Assembly (NCBI GenBank): GCA_022509125.1
Contig: JAFLTU010000003.1
Span: 1-64,000 of the forward strand
Reading direction: 5' to 3'
DNA: 64,000 nt
From: Muribaculaceae bacterium
GTDB lineage: Bacteria; Bacteroidota; Bacteroidia; Bacteroidales; Muribaculaceae
Shown: one piece after another, positions 6,986 to 17,000 of the stretch
Numbering within the stretch: position 1 is the stretch's first letter
Layout of the letters: the number at the start of each line of letters is the position of its first letter
Program-made: the position numbers and the translations under genes
Notes under the pieces: generated by a model
The model's input: only the letters and a program-made list of their open reading frames with translations
Databases searched by the model: none
What the model was told of the DNA's origin: nothing

Positions 6986-9900
6986 TTAGAGGGGGGAAGA
7001 TGCAGAGATTTCGGTGAGGACGGAGAGAGCAGCCGACACAGAAGGCACATCTGAGATCATAATAGAGTTTTTCCCTTTAATTTCACGCAACTCACATTGG
7101 CGCGGATGGGCCTGAACATATGCGAGCACCCTTCCAAAGGCTGCGCTATTGTAGTATGCCTTGTTATCGGCACCTACGAAAAATATCCTCATGCTGCCAT
7201 TTTTGAGCACGAGGCGCTCGATGCCGAGACGACGGGCAGTCATGCGAAGCGCCACAACTTTAATAAGCTCCTCTGAGATTTCCGGAATGGGACCAAAGCG
7301 GTCGCGGAGGTTAGCCCGAAAAAGTTCCGTTTGTTCGGGTTTCTCCATATTGTCAAGTTGTTGATATAGAAGAATTCTTTCGCTCTCTTGGGGCACATAT
7401 TCGGGAGGAAGCCTCAGCTCCAGATCGCTCTCTATGGTGCAGTCGGCTGCAAACTCATCAGGATTTCCGCTAAGGTCTTCAAATTCATCGGCGAATTCCT
7501 CGGCCTTGAGTTCAAAAACCGATTCCTTGAGGATTTTCTGATAAGTTTCATAACCCAGGTCGGCTATAAAGCCACTCTGTTCGGCCCCGAGAAGATTTCC
7601 GGCCCCCCGGATGTCGAGATCTTGCATGGCTATATGTATGCCACTTCCCAGATCGGAGAAATTATCGATAGCCTGAAGTCGCCGACGGGCCACCGGAGTG
7701 AGAGGGTTGCCCGGTGGCACGAGCAGATAACAGAAGGCCTTTCTGTTGCTGCGTCCAACCCTTCCGCGAAGCTGATGAAGTTCGCTAAGTCCGAAGGTAT
7801 GGGCATTGTTGATGAGAATAGTGTTGACATTGGGCATGTCGATGCCGTTTTCCACGATAGTGGTCGAGAGCAGCACATCGTAATCATGGGCTGCGAAATC
7901 CAATATCGCCTTCTCCACTTTTTCCGGAGGCATCTGTCCATGAGCCGTGACAACTCTCACTCCCGGGACAAGCCTTCTGATTGTATTTTCTATTGTCGAC
8001 AGATTTTCTATTCGGTTGGAGATGAAAAACACCTGTCCGTTTCTGCTCATTTCAAACTCGATTGCCTCCTTGATGACATCGTCGTCGAAGGAGGAAACAT
8101 TAGTCTCTATGGGCCGTCGATTTGCAGGAGGAGTGTTGAGGGCCGAGAGGTCGCGGGCTCCCATTAGCGAGAACTGAAGCGTACGCGGAATTGGCGTTGC
8201 GCTCATTGTGAGCGTGTCAACATTTGTCTTAAGCTGTCTCAGCTTTTCTTTTACAGCCACACCAAATTTCTGCTCTTCGTCTACAATCAGAAGCCCCAGA
8301 TCTTTGAATTTCACATCTTTGCCGATGAGTTTATGAGTGCCCACTAGGATGTCTACTTTCCCGGCCTCCAGATCTGCAAGGATTTGCTTTACTTCCTTCG
8401 GTTTTTTTGCTCGGGATATGAATTCAACTCTAACCGGCAAATCTTTGAGTCGTTCAGAGAAGGTGTGGTAGTGTTGCATTGCAAGCACAGTGGTTGGCAC
8501 CAGCACAGCCGTCTGCTTGCTATCGGCCGCTGCCTTGAATGCTGCCCGGATTGCTATTTCGGTCTTTCCAAAACCCACGTCCCCACACACTAACCTATCC
8601 ATGGGTTTATCGCTCTCCATATCAGATTTTACATCGGCCATTGCCTTGATTTGATCTGGAGTGTCTTCATAGATGAAACTCGCTTCAAGCTCATGCTGCA
8701 GATAAGAGTCTGGAGAATAGGCATGCCCCTTCTGTTGCCGGCGTTCCGCATAGAGCTTAATAAGATCGCGAGCTATGTCTTTCATCTTCGACTTCGTGCG
8801 CTCCTTTAGTCTCTCCCAAGCCCCGCTTCCCAGCTTGCTGATCTTGGGAGGCACTCCCTCTTTGCCTCGATATTTTGAAAGTTTATGAAGGGCATGGATG
8901 CTGACCAAAACGAGGTCGTCGTTTTGGAAATAAAGCTTAAGCATCTCCTGAGGACGCCCGTTTACATCTGTCTTTATTAGGCCTCCAAAGCGCGCTATGC
9001 CATGATCTACATGCACAATGAAATCCCCGGTTTCTATCTGACTAAGCTCCTTTAGAGAAAGGGCAAGTTTCCCTCCCCTGGCTCGATCGCTCTTGAGATT
9101 GTATTTATGGAAACGGTCGAATATCTGATGATCGGTGAAGAAACAGATTTTGACATCATGGTCTGCGAATCCTTCGTGGATGGTGCGGTCTACAGGAGTG
9201 AAGGGTATATTGTCCCCCCGGTCTTGAAATATAGCCTTGAGTCGATCGTTTTGAAATGGAGTGTCGCTTAGAATAAATATCCTATACCCTTTTTCAAGAA
9301 AATCTTTGAATGAAGAGGATATAAGCTCGAAGTTTTTATGATATAGCGCCTGAAGGGATGTATCGAAATTGATAGTGGCGTCGGCCTTGAATATCGCTGA
9401 ATCCCCTGCTCCATTCCCGAATTCCACTTGCTTAAGCTCCTGAAGACTTTTGGAGAAAAGAGCGGGATCCACCGTTTTGCTCAAGGCCTCGGAGTCGCCT
9501 TCGCCTGTAATCGCCACAGCTGTCGACATTGTTTCAGAGCATATTGCCTTCACCCTGTTTTCGAGCCAATTAAACGATTGCGCGAAAACTATAGTGTCTT
9601 TCCCCGCGAATTCAAGCATGCTGATACCCTCGGTGTCGTCTCCTACAAGATCTGTTGGAACAATGGAAACGGAGTCAACCTTTTGCTGAGAGAGCTGTGT
9701 CTCTATATCGAAAATGCGGATTGAATCGACTTCATCGTCAAAAAAGTCTATGCGAAATGGGAGTTCCGCCGAGTAGGAATAGACGTCGAGAATAGAGCCT
9801 CTGAGGGCAAACTGACCCGGCTCGTAGACGTAGTCTGTCTCCTTGAATCCGAGTTCACGCAGGCGGATCTTTACTTTGTCCATTTCGGCCTTTTTCCCGG

Positions 9901-10339
9901 CAACAAGAGTGAGGGTGTTTTCAGCAAGTTTATCTCCTGCAGGCACTTTTTCGGCAAGGGCTTCCGGGGAGGTCACAACCCATAGAGGATGGTCTTTCTT
10001 TTGCCAGGCGTCGAGAGTCTCAGTGCGAAGAATTTGGGATGGGGGATCAGGTTGACCATATTTGATATCTCGTCTATAACCTGAGGGGAAAATACCCACT
10101 TTTTCAGCACCGGCTATCTGACATAAATCGTGATATATATACCCTGCCTGGTCGAAGTCGTCTGCCACTACCAGATAAGGCGTTTTCCTTGGCGGCAAGG
10201 AAGCGAGAAGCATCGAAATGGCGCTCCCGTGGAGCCCCGATAGCGAGAGCTTATGTATGTCGGAATTTTTAAGAGAGCTCTCAAGAGCCTCCATCCGCTT
10301 ATCGGTGGCGAAAAGCTTTTGGGCTTCGGCAAGGGTCAT
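6986..10339 (-). CDS. mfd: Transcription-repair coupling factor
   Basis: Mfd is an ATP-driven DNA translocase that removes RNA polymerase stalled at lesions and recruits UvrA. The 1117 aa show the expected order: a UvrB-like N-terminal region (about 1-340, with [14 protein letters not shown] near 177-190), the RNA-polymerase interaction domain (about 435-500, [16 protein letters not shown]), RecG-like helicase lobes with Walker [10 protein letters not shown] at 586-594 and DEEQ box VDEEQKFG, the SATPIPRTL motif, the QLRGRVGRS motif, and a C-terminal TRCF domain. Its ATG overlaps the stop codon of the S41 protease gene (ATGA at 10336-10339), so it is the downstream gene of that operon. Confidence 0.98.
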   Translation of the reverse strand: MTLAEAQKLFATDKRMEALESSLKNSDIHKLSLSGLHGSAISMLLASLPPRKTPYLVVADDFDQAGYIYHDLCQIAGAEKVGIFPSGYRRDIKYGQPDPPSQILRTETLDAWQKKDHPLWVVTSPEALAEKVPAGDKLAENTLTLVAGKKAEMDKVKIRLRELGFKETDYVYEPGQFALRGSILDVYSYSAELPFRIDFFDDEVDSIRIFDIETQLSQQKVDSVSIVPTDLVGDDTEGISMLEFAGKDTIVFAQSFNWLENRVKAICSETMSTAVAITGEGDSEALSKTVDPALFSKSLQELKQVEFGNGAGDSAIFKADATINFDTSLQALYHKNFELISSSFKDFLEKGYRIFILSDTPFQNDRLKAIFQDRGDNIPFTPVDRTIHEGFADHDVKICFFTDHQIFDRFHKYNLKSDRARGGKLALSLKELSQIETGDFIVHVDHGIARFGGLIKTDVNGRPQEMLKLYFQNDDLVLVSIHALHKLSKYRGKEGVPPKISKLGSGAWERLKERTKSKMKDIARDLIKLYAERRQQKGHAYSPDSYLQHELEASFIYEDTPDQIKAMADVKSDMESDKPMDRLVCGDVGFGKTEIAIRAAFKAAADSKQTAVLVPTTVLAMQHYHTFSERLKDLPVRVEFISRAKKPKEVKQILADLEAGKVDILVGTHKLIGKDVKFKDLGLLIVDEEQKFGVAVKEKLRQLKTNVDTLTMSATPIPRTLQFSLMGARDLSALNTPPANRRPIETNVSSFDDDVIKEAIEFEMSRNGQVFFISNRIENLSTIENTIRRLVPGVRVVTAHGQMPPEKVEKAILDFAAHDYDVLLSTTIVENGIDMPNVNTILINNAHTFGLSELHQLRGRVGRSNRKAFCYLLVPPGNPLTPVARRRLQAIDNFSDLGSGIHIAMQDLDIRGAGNLLGAEQSGFIADLGYETYQKILKESVFELKAEEFADEFEDLSGNPDEFAADCTIESDLELRLPPEYVPQESERILLYQQLDNMEKPEQTELFRANLRDRFGPIPEISEELIKVVALRMTARRLGIERLVLKNGSMRIFFVGADNKAYYNSAAFGRVLAYVQAHPRQCELREIKGKNSIMISDVPSVSAALSVLTEISASSPL

Positions 10340-12009
10340 TTCTTGGAGGGATTCAAGATTTCGGCAGTGCGCTGCCGGTCGGAAAGTGTTTCTATTGCAG
10401 TCTTAAGTGCCTTGTCGTTTTTTAGAGACTGAATAAGCCGTCCGTTCTCATAATAATATCTGCTTGCGATTTCCCCGCCGAGATATTCGGAGATTTCTTC
10501 TCTTTTATTGTCAAGGTCTTGGTCCACATCGTTGGCTAAAAGCGGGGAAAGAGCATCGATAGCCTTGGAAGCCTCATCTGAGAGATATCCCTCCACTTCG
10601 GCAGTCTCTCGCAATTGTTGAAGCAATTGATCCATCACCTTATCATATTTCAGAGAGGATTTGTCGAGGCTCCCCTTGAAATCTTCGAAAAGCTCGTCGG
10701 TGATTTCAAATTGCCATGGATCTGAAATAGAGTCGTGGGTATTGGCATATTTGGTTGCGTAGTCGAAAATTTTGTTGTCTGCCACGAGATTATAAAGTAT
10801 GGGGGAGACTTTTCCCCAGTCGATAGTGATATCTGGAGTCAGACCTCCGCCATCTCTGACCTCACGTCCATGAGCAGTGCGGTAGACGTTGGTGAGTGAA
10901 TCAGGAGTGCGTGCCACAGACCCGTCTGGATTTCGGTTAGAGTAATCGAGAGCCTGAATCAAGCGTCCCGAGGGGATGTAATATTTAGCGACGGTGACTT
11001 TCAGCAACCCGTCGAATGGCAATGGACGTGTGGACTGCACAAGTCCTTTCCCGTAGCTTCTGGACCCTATCAAAATAGCTCTGTCCAAGTCTTGGAGGGC
11101 TCCGGCTGTGATTTCTGAAGAAGATGCTGAACCGCCGTCGATCAAGACTGCAAGGGGGATATCCGGAAATATAGGCGTTTTGGTAGTCTTATAGACTTTT
11201 TCGAGCGACTTGTCTTTTCCTCGGGTTCGAAGCACTTCGGTTCCCTTCGGGAGAAAATTTCCAAGGATATCTACTGCCTGTTCGAGCAATCCCCCTCCAT
11301 TACCCCTAAGGTCGATCACTATCTGAGTCACCTCCGGGTTTGCCTTGAAGGCCTTCAGGGCCTCATAAACATCGCGGCCGCTATCGGCCAGGAATTGAGT
11401 AAGACGTATATAACCGGTGTTTCCGTCGATGACTCCCCAGTAAGGCACAGAGGGATCTGAAAGTTTTGCCCTAATAATTTCGAAAGTGAGAATGGAGTCG
11501 GTCACATAAGACCGCTCCACAGTGACGGTAACCGGAGTGCCTGCCAGTCCTCGGAGACGTGATGACACTTCCGAAGAACCCATCTTGGAAGTGTCTACCG
11601 AATCTACACGGATAATCTTATCTCCTGAACGCAGTCCGGCTTTTGCTGCCGGGGCTCCTTCCATGGGGCCTGAAATATAAGAGGATCCGTCGCGCTGCAT
11701 GATGTAGCTCCCTATTCCCGCATAATCATATTGACCGGTTGTGATTTTAGTGAGTTCCGTTCTGTCGTCAGCGCTGTAATATTCCGTATAAGGGTCCACT
11801 GTCGACAAAAAAGCATCGATAGCCGCCTCGAAAGCCTCTTTGGGTCGGATTGTGTCGACATAATTCATCTCCAATTCCTTTACTATGGAATTGAAAGTCG
11901 AGAGATTGCGACTCACGCTCACATCGTGGGCCGGACTGGGTGTTTGCTGGCTAAAGGCCGTGCCTATCATGGCGACCGCAAGAGTCAGGGCTGAGAGGCA
12001 TTTTTTCAT
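10336..12009 (-). CDS. S41 family C-terminal processing protease (CtpA/Prc-like)
   Basis: An exported serine protease. Residues 1-20 are a signal peptide ending at AFS-Q. A helical region follows, then a PDZ domain (about 95-180, with GLRSGDKIIRVDSVDT) and the S41 catalytic core. The Ser/Lys dyad is S296 in GGSASSSE and K321 in SYGKGLVQ, with VIDLRGNGGGL near 231-241 before it. A C-terminal helical extension (about 410-557) is typical of Bacteroidetes members. The family trims C-termini of periplasmic proteins. The gene is flanked by nadB (stop/start overlap TAATG) and mfd (ATGA overlap), so all three are one translation-coupled unit. No functional link between them is obvious. Confidence 0.93.
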   Translation of the reverse strand: MKKCLSALTLAVAMIGTAFSQQTPSPAHDVSVSRNLSTFNSIVKELEMNYVDTIRPKEAFEAAIDAFLSTVDPYTEYYSADDRTELTKITTGQYDYAGIGSYIMQRDGSSYISGPMEGAPAAKAGLRSGDKIIRVDSVDTSKMGSSEVSSRLRGLAGTPVTVTVERSYVTDSILTFEIIRAKLSDPSVPYWGVIDGNTGYIRLTQFLADSGRDVYEALKAFKANPEVTQIVIDLRGNGGGLLEQAVDILGNFLPKGTEVLRTRGKDKSLEKVYKTTKTPIFPDIPLAVLIDGGSASSSEITAGALQDLDRAILIGSRSYGKGLVQSTRPLPFDGLLKVTVAKYYIPSGRLIQALDYSNRNPDGSVARTPDSLTNVYRTAHGREVRDGGGLTPDITIDWGKVSPILYNLVADNKIFDYATKYANTHDSISDPWQFEITDELFEDFKGSLDKSSLKYDKVMDQLLQQLRETAEVEGYLSDEASKAIDALSPLLANDVDQDLDNKREEISEYLGGEIASRYYYENGRLIQSLKNDKALKTAIETLSDRQRTAEILNPSKK

Positions 12010-13583
12010 TATGTAATTTCTTTATGTGGATAGTCGACTGTGAAATGGAGGCCTCGGCTCTCCTTCCGGTCGCGTGCCTGCCTCATGATGAGATAAGCCA
12101 CATTGATTATATTGCGAAGTTCGCAGAGTTCCCGTGTTGGTTTGCTCTGCTTGTAAAGTTTCTCGGTCTCTTCATAAAGAATGTCGAGGCGGTTCCACGC
12201 CCGGTCCAATCGAAGGTCGCTTCTGACAATGCCGACGTAATAACCCATGATCTGGTTTACTTCCTTTTCCGATTGGGTTATGAGCACCATTTCCTCAGGA
12301 TGCATGGTGCCTTCGTCGTTCCAGTCGGGCACATCTTCACGAAAATCATAACCGTCTATTACGGAGAGGGCATGCTTGGCTGCCGCATCGGCATAAACCA
12401 CTGCCTCTATCAGTGAATTACTGGCCAAACGGTTGCCTCCGTGCAGACCCGTGCATCCACACTCCCCTACTGCATATAATCTCCGGATGGAGCTCTGGCC
12501 GTCGAGGTCAACTTTTATTCCTCCGCAAAGATAATGAGCAGCCGGAGCCACTGGTATCATGTCTTTGGTGATGTCTATGCCCAGTGAGAGACACTTATCG
12601 TAAATCGTAGGGAAATGCTTTTTTGTCTCCTCGGGGTCTTTGTGGGTCACGTCGAGATACACATGGTCTACTCCGGCCTGTTTCATCTCCGAATCGATTG
12701 CGCGTGCCACAATGTCTCGGGGGGCCAGTGAAAGGCGTGGGTCGTATTTATGCATGAATTCCCGGCCTTCGTGGTCTTTGAGCACGGCGCCATAACCCCG
12801 CATAGCCTCAGTGATAAGAAATGAGGGCCGGTCGCCGGGATGATAGAGTGCCGTTGGATGAAACTGTATGAATTCCATGTCTTTCACAGTCCCTTTGGCA
12901 CGATAGACCATGGCTATTCCATCCCCGGTGGCAATAAGCGGATTGGTGGTAGTGGTGTAGACCGCCCCTACTCCTCCTGTCGCCATCACTGTGACTTTCG
13001 CCAGAAATTTTTCAACTTTCCCTGTGGTTTCATCTAGCACGTAAGCTCCGTAGCACGTTATGTCGGGTGTGCGACGGGTCACGATTTTCCCCAGATGATG
13101 CTGGGTGATTATTTCCAGTGCGAAATGGTTCTCGAAGATGTGGATATTGGGATGCTGCTTGATCCTTCTGACCAGACTTTGCTGAATCTCAGCCCCGGTG
13201 TTGTCGGCATGATGAAGAATCCTGAACTCTGAGTGGCCTCCTTCGCGATGAAGGTCGAATGATCCATCCTCTTTTTTATCGAAGTCGACACCCCAGTCTA
13301 TTAGCTGTTTAATCTGGCCCGGGGCCTCTTTGACAACTTTTTCCACAGCCTCAGGTTCGGAAAGCCAGTCGCCTGCCACCATTGTGTCGTGGATATGTTT
13401 GTCGAAATCATCGAGTTCGAGATTAGTGACGCTTGCCACTCCACCCTGAGCGAAAAAAGTGTTGGCCTCGTCAAGCGTTGACTTGCAGACGAGGGCCACG
13501 CTGCCCTTTTCGGCCACCTTCAAAGCGAAGCTCATGCCGGCTATTCCGCCGCCGATGACCAGAAAATCATATCTATGGTTCAA
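12009..13583 (-). CDS. nadB: L-aspartate oxidase
   Basis: NadB oxidises L-aspartate to iminoaspartate with FAD, the first step of de novo NAD synthesis. In anaerobes it can use fumarate as acceptor. The N-terminal FAD motif is VIGGGIAGMSFAL near 9-21. The TFFAQGGVAS, REGGHSEFRILHH and AVGECGCTGLHGGNRLASNSL-type blocks are those of the succinate dehydrogenase/aspartate oxidase superfamily, followed by the helical C-terminal domain. The start used here is TTG at 13583. No in-frame ATG, GTG or TTG exists between it and the upstream stop, and the protein aligns with its family from the second residue. nadA and nadC are not in the window. Confidence 0.95.
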   Translation of the reverse strand: MNHRYDFLVIGGGIAGMSFALKVAEKGSVALVCKSTLDEANTFFAQGGVASVTNLELDDFDKHIHDTMVAGDWLSEPEAVEKVVKEAPGQIKQLIDWGVDFDKKEDGSFDLHREGGHSEFRILHHADNTGAEIQQSLVRRIKQHPNIHIFENHFALEIITQHHLGKIVTRRTPDITCYGAYVLDETTGKVEKFLAKVTVMATGGVGAVYTTTTNPLIATGDGIAMVYRAKGTVKDMEFIQFHPTALYHPGDRPSFLITEAMRGYGAVLKDHEGREFMHKYDPRLSLAPRDIVARAIDSEMKQAGVDHVYLDVTHKDPEETKKHFPTIYDKCLSLGIDITKDMIPVAPAAHYLCGGIKVDLDGQSSIRRLYAVGECGCTGLHGGNRLASNSLIEAVVYADAAAKHALSVIDGYDFREDVPDWNDEGTMHPEEMVLITQSEKEVNQIMGYYVGIVRSDLRLDRAWNRLDILYEETEKLYKQSKPTRELCELRNIINVAYLIMRQARDRKESRGLHFTVDYPHKEIT

Positions 13584-13606
13584 TACCTTGAAAATTTCCG
13601 AGTGGA

Positions 13607-13921
13607 TTAAATTTTATCAAATGGAGCGTTGAGATTAAGTTTGTCTGTAAATTTCTCCACTCCGATTTGAGTCGTTATATTTTTTAGGAGATCACCGAGT
13701 TTGGAGAGGTCCAATTTCTCATAGCTGCCACCGTCGGCCTCTTCAATATGAAGGGGAATCATATCGAGGAAATTTCCTACAGGGAATTTTTCCTTTGCGA
13801 AATCATTGACCTTGTCCTTGAGGTTTTTGACGAAGTCGGAGTCTTTAAACTGGTCGAGTGTGCCGGGGAAATCCACTTCATATTTGTTGGAGTCGCCGAA
13901 GCTTACAAGATATTTGCTCAT
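13607..13921 (-). CDS. Conserved small protein of unknown function (104 aa)
   Basis: No named family recognised. The protein is 104 aa, soluble and lysine/aspartate rich, with a beta-strand-like start (SKYLVSFGDSNKYEVDF) followed by amphipathic helices. There is no signal peptide, cysteine or obvious catalytic motif. It lies 23 bases upstream of nadB on the same strand, so it is the likely first gene of a nadB-S41-mfd operon. A TAnnTTTG box lies about 40 bases before its ATG. Its length and composition suggest a small two-part fold. No function is inferred. Confidence 0.8.
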   Translation of the reverse strand: MSKYLVSFGDSNKYEVDFPGTLDQFKDSDFVKNLKDKVNDFAKEKFPVGNFLDMIPLHIEEADGGSYEKLDLSKLGDLLKNITTQIGVEKFTDKLNLNAPFDKI

Positions 13922-13962
13922 GATAATATATGTGTTTTAAGTTTCGATTTTATAGTATAACG

Positions 13963-13970
13963 CAAATTTA
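13963..13970 (-). promoter_or_regulatory. Putative -7 box of the small gene/nadB/S41/mfd operon
   Basis: Reads TAAATTTG on the minus strand, about 42 bases upstream of the first ATG of the operon. A TTTTG lies 24 bases further up, slightly beyond the usual -33 spacing. Confidence 0.5.
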
Positions 13971-14004
13971 CCCTTTTTTATCGAAAAATAGTCTGCAAAA
14001 ATAA

Positions 14005-14691
14005 TCAATTGGAGAATTTTTCCACCCCATGGATATGGCAAAACTCTTCGATAAGCCCCCTTCTCTTCTTGATGCCATGAAGGGTTTTCGTGCAACGGGA
14101 ATAATGGTTGAAGATTGGATCCTTGCTTCTGGCCCAAAAATATTCCTTGATATGCCAGGCACGTGCGTTATTTTTCAGGAGGTTTTCAAAGCTTGACTGT
14201 TTCCCCGGATTAACAATGCAGCAAAAGCTGAATCCATCCTCTCGATGGAGGATAAGCAGTAAATGGATCTTAGGCCTCTCCGGTTTTGAGGTGGTTTCCG
14301 GGCTGCGGTCTGATATATTTATTTTGAGTTCTCCGGTGAATGACCCATTGATTTTGTTCATGAAACTGCGGAACAGTGTCCCATGAGTGCTGGTGTCTTT
14401 GAGCCGGTTTTGAATGATATATTGATGAATCATTTCATGCACCAGAATATTGTCGACAAACCGGGGGTCGAAATCCGGCCCCTTCTCATAGATGAAAATT
14501 CTGTCGATTAGTTTTCGTTGACCTAGCTCGGTCAGATAGCGGCGAATGAAGAGCCCGTTATAACTTTTGCACCTGGGCCTCACCACCAGCCTTACATCCC
14601 GGAATTTCGCGGCATCCCAAATCCCGGCATCTCCGATTCTGCGTTTCCAATGCTCGTGACGTTCCCTTAAATATTCTGCACTCAGTCTCAA
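14005..14691 (-). CDS. SprT-like zinc metalloprotein
   Basis: A SprT/Spartan-type domain protein. The zinc-binding HEMIH motif is at H85-H89 and a third ligand candidate is H103 in STHGTLF, which is the family pattern (HExxH, then H about 14-18 residues later). Eukaryotic relatives cut DNA-protein crosslinks. Bacterial SprT proteins are mostly uncharacterised. The C-terminal half (about 130-228) has scattered cysteines but no clean zinc ribbon. The start is TTG at 14691: no in-frame ATG exists upstream, and the sequence AGAGGAG lies five bases before the TTG, an unusually good Shine-Dalgarno for this phylum. A -33/-7 pair lies about 110 bases upstream. Confidence 0.85.
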   Translation of the reverse strand: MRLSAEYLRERHEHWKRRIGDAGIWDAAKFRDVRLVVRPRCKSYNGLFIRRYLTELGQRKLIDRIFIYEKGPDFDPRFVDNILVHEMIHQYIIQNRLKDTSTHGTLFRSFMNKINGSFTGELKINISDRSPETTSKPERPKIHLLLILHREDGFSFCCIVNPGKQSSFENLLKNNARAWHIKEYFWARSKDPIFNHYSRCTKTLHGIKKRRGLIEEFCHIHGVEKFSN

Positions 14692-15044
14692 TTTTTCTCC
14701 TCTTCTTAAAATTCTTTTATTTTTATATAACTCGCTAAAATCTCTTCTAGGTTAAAAATCATAGAGTTAAAACTCATCGGGGAAGTGTGGACAGTTACAA
14801 ACTTAATGATATTTCTAAATTCTCCAAAATTTAAGAAAATAATGTTTGAATTTCAATTATCATTTTAATTTGCTGAAAATTCGGGATATTCATAATATTT
14901 TTAACTTAGATTTATAGATATTTATTTCATCAACCGCCAGTTTCGAGGATCTTTCCTGCTTGCCTTGAAAGAAGATAGAAAAATTGTAGCCGCAATAAGG
15001 CTTTAAAACCTATTTTGGATTTATATTGTTAATATTTATAAAGA
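14692..15044. other. Divergent intergenic region between the SprT-like gene and the DEAD-box helicase
   Basis: 353 bases, AT rich. The left part carries the promoter of the SprT-like gene. The right part (about 14830-15044) is a long potential leader of the helicase gene. No exact TAnnTTTG box was found on the plus strand, only near misses such as TATTTTGG at 15011. No open reading frame or strong hairpin is seen. Confidence 0.5.
14798..14829 (-). promoter_or_regulatory. Promoter of the SprT-like gene (-33 and -7 boxes)
   Basis: On the minus strand, TTTTG (14825-14829) and TAAGTTTG (14798-14805) are separated by 19 bases, which fits the Bacteroides sigma factor layout well. It would give a leader of about 100 bases. 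Confidence 0.6.
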
Positions 15045-17000
15045 ATGAATATAAAACAATATCAAAATAAGATTATGGAAGAAAATAAAGAGATTTCCGA
15101 GCCGCTTGTGGAAATAGATAAGGGGCCCGAAGAGGAAATCATAGAACCAATAGAGGCTGTTAATGTAAACGAAAATAGAGAGGAAGAAAATCCCTTTGCC
15201 ACTTTAGGAGTTGAGCCACTTTTAGTTAAGGCTATTGATGAATTGGGATTTGCTTCTCCTATGCCTATTCAGGAAAAGGTTATCCCTCATTTGCTATCGC
15301 AGGAGGGCGACGTTGTGGGGTTAGCTCAGACCGGCACAGGGAAAACGGCAGCATTCGGTTTGCCCGTGCTGCAACGCATCAATGTGACAAAACGGGTGCC
15401 CCAGGCTTTGGTTATCGCGCCGACACGTGAATTATGTCTGCAGATAGCCGGAGATCTCGCTGATTTCTCTAAATATATCGATGGACTTAAGATACTTCCT
15501 GTCTATGGCGGTTCGAGCATCGATTCGCAAATCAAGGCTCTTAGAAATGGCGTGCAGGTGATTGTAGCGACCCCGGGCCGTCTAATCGATCTTATCAAAC
15601 GTGGTGAGGTGAAACTCGACGACGTGCATACGGTCATTCTCGATGAGGCTGATGAAATGCTCAATATGGGTTTCCTCGATGACATCAAAGAAATCCTCAC
15701 TCACGTGCCCGACGATCGAAAAATGCTCATGTTTTCGGCTACAATGCCCAAAGAGATTGCTGACATAGCAAAGCAATTTATGCATGATCCGGTGGAATTC
15801 GTAGTTGGTAACCGCAACGAGGGAGCTAAAAACGTGCGTCATATCTATTATATGGTAAAGGCCCACGACAAATATCTTGCTCTCAAGAGAGTGGTCGACA
15901 ACAGTCCCGACATCTACGGCCTGATTTTCTGTCGCACTAAAAAAGAGACTCAAGAAATTGCCGACAAACTCATAGCCGATGGCTATAATGCCGACTGTCT
16001 CCATGGAGATCTCTCCCAGGCACAGCGAGACCTGGCAATGAAAAAATTCCGCGATCATGTGACTCAGCTCCTCGTGGCCACCGACGTGGCTGCCCGCGGG
16101 CTCGACGTAGACGACCTAACCCACGTTATCAACTATGGTCTCCCCGAAGACACTGCAGTCTACACCCATCGTTCGGGCCGCACCGGAAGAGCAAACAAAA
16201 CCGGAGTCTCTGTTGCCATTATCCATTCCCGCGAACAGAAGAAACTCAAGGAGATTGAAAAGAAAATCGGGAAAACATTCGAATATAAGAAGGTTCCGAC
16301 ACCAGAGCACATCATAGAAAAACAGCTTTATAATCTTGCCGACAGGATCGAGAGAGTGCAGGTTGATGAGGAATCAATTGCAAGATTCATCCCGGGCGTC
16401 AGGAAAAAACTGGAATGGCTTACAGAAGAAGACCTGCTTAAGAGAGTCTTATCGCTGGAATTCAACCGTTTGCTCAACTACTATCGGAATATGCCGGACA
16501 TTGATCTCAATGCTCCCGAACATTCAGAACGTAAAGAGAGGAATTCGCGCGACCGCCGGCGGGAAAAACGCGACAAGGAGAGACGTGAAGCCGAACCCGG
16601 ATATGAAAGGCTCGCCCTCAATGTTGGAAAGGCCCAGGGCTTCTTCCCGGGCAATCTTATGGAGATTATCAATCGTAACACCACAGGAAACAAACCTGAG
16701 ATAGGGCGTATCGATCTCTTGCCTGACTATACTTTGTTCGACGTCCGTAAAGGTGAAGTCAACAGAGTGATTAGCGCCTTGAAAAACGTAGATTTCTTCG
16801 GCACAAAACTAAAACCCGAAAAGGCCGCAGGTAAAGATTTTTCAGGCTCCCCTAAAAGAGGAAAAAAGGGTGACAAAGCCCTGAGCCCTGCTCCAAAATC
16901 AAAAAAGAGAGACAGAGCAGCCTCAAGATCTCAGAAAAACAAAGAAAAGGAACAGAAAACCACCGGTAATTATGAAATTTTCTATAAAAAGAAAAAATAA
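15045..17000 (+). CDS. DEAD-box ATP-dependent RNA helicase (DeaD/CsdA-like)
   Basis: An RNA helicase with the full motif set: Q motif (F51 and PIQ at 74-76), Walker A AQTGTGKT (94-101), PTREL, TPGR, DEAD (200-203), SAT (231-233), and HRSGRTGRA in the second RecA lobe. After a linker there is a DbpA-type RNA-binding domain (about 525-600, LALNVGKAQGF ... LPDYTLFDV), then a very basic lysine-rich tail. The acidic N-terminal extension of about 48 residues is unusual compared with short DEAD proteins. An alternative start is the internal ATG at 15075. Likely roles are ribosome assembly and RNA remodelling, often cold-induced in this family. The end overlaps the next gene by 29 bases. Confidence 0.95.
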   Translation: MNIKQYQNKIMEENKEISEPLVEIDKGPEEEIIEPIEAVNVNENREEENPFATLGVEPLLVKAIDELGFASPMPIQEKVIPHLLSQEGDVVGLAQTGTGKTAAFGLPVLQRINVTKRVPQALVIAPTRELCLQIAGDLADFSKYIDGLKILPVYGGSSIDSQIKALRNGVQVIVATPGRLIDLIKRGEVKLDDVHTVILDEADEMLNMGFLDDIKEILTHVPDDRKMLMFSATMPKEIADIAKQFMHDPVEFVVGNRNEGAKNVRHIYYMVKAHDKYLALKRVVDNSPDIYGLIFCRTKKETQEIADKLIADGYNADCLHGDLSQAQRDLAMKKFRDHVTQLLVATDVAARGLDVDDLTHVINYGLPEDTAVYTHRSGRTGRANKTGVSVAIIHSREQKKLKEIEKKIGKTFEYKKVPTPEHIIEKQLYNLADRIERVQVDEESIARFIPGVRKKLEWLTEEDLLKRVLSLEFNRLLNYYRNMPDIDLNAPEHSERKERNSRDRRREKRDKERREAEPGYERLALNVGKAQGFFPGNLMEIINRNTTGNKPEIGRIDLLPDYTLFDVRKGEVNRVISALKNVDFFGTKLKPEKAAGKDFSGSPKRGKKGDKALSPAPKSKKRDRAASRSQKNKEKEQKTTGNYEIFYKKKK

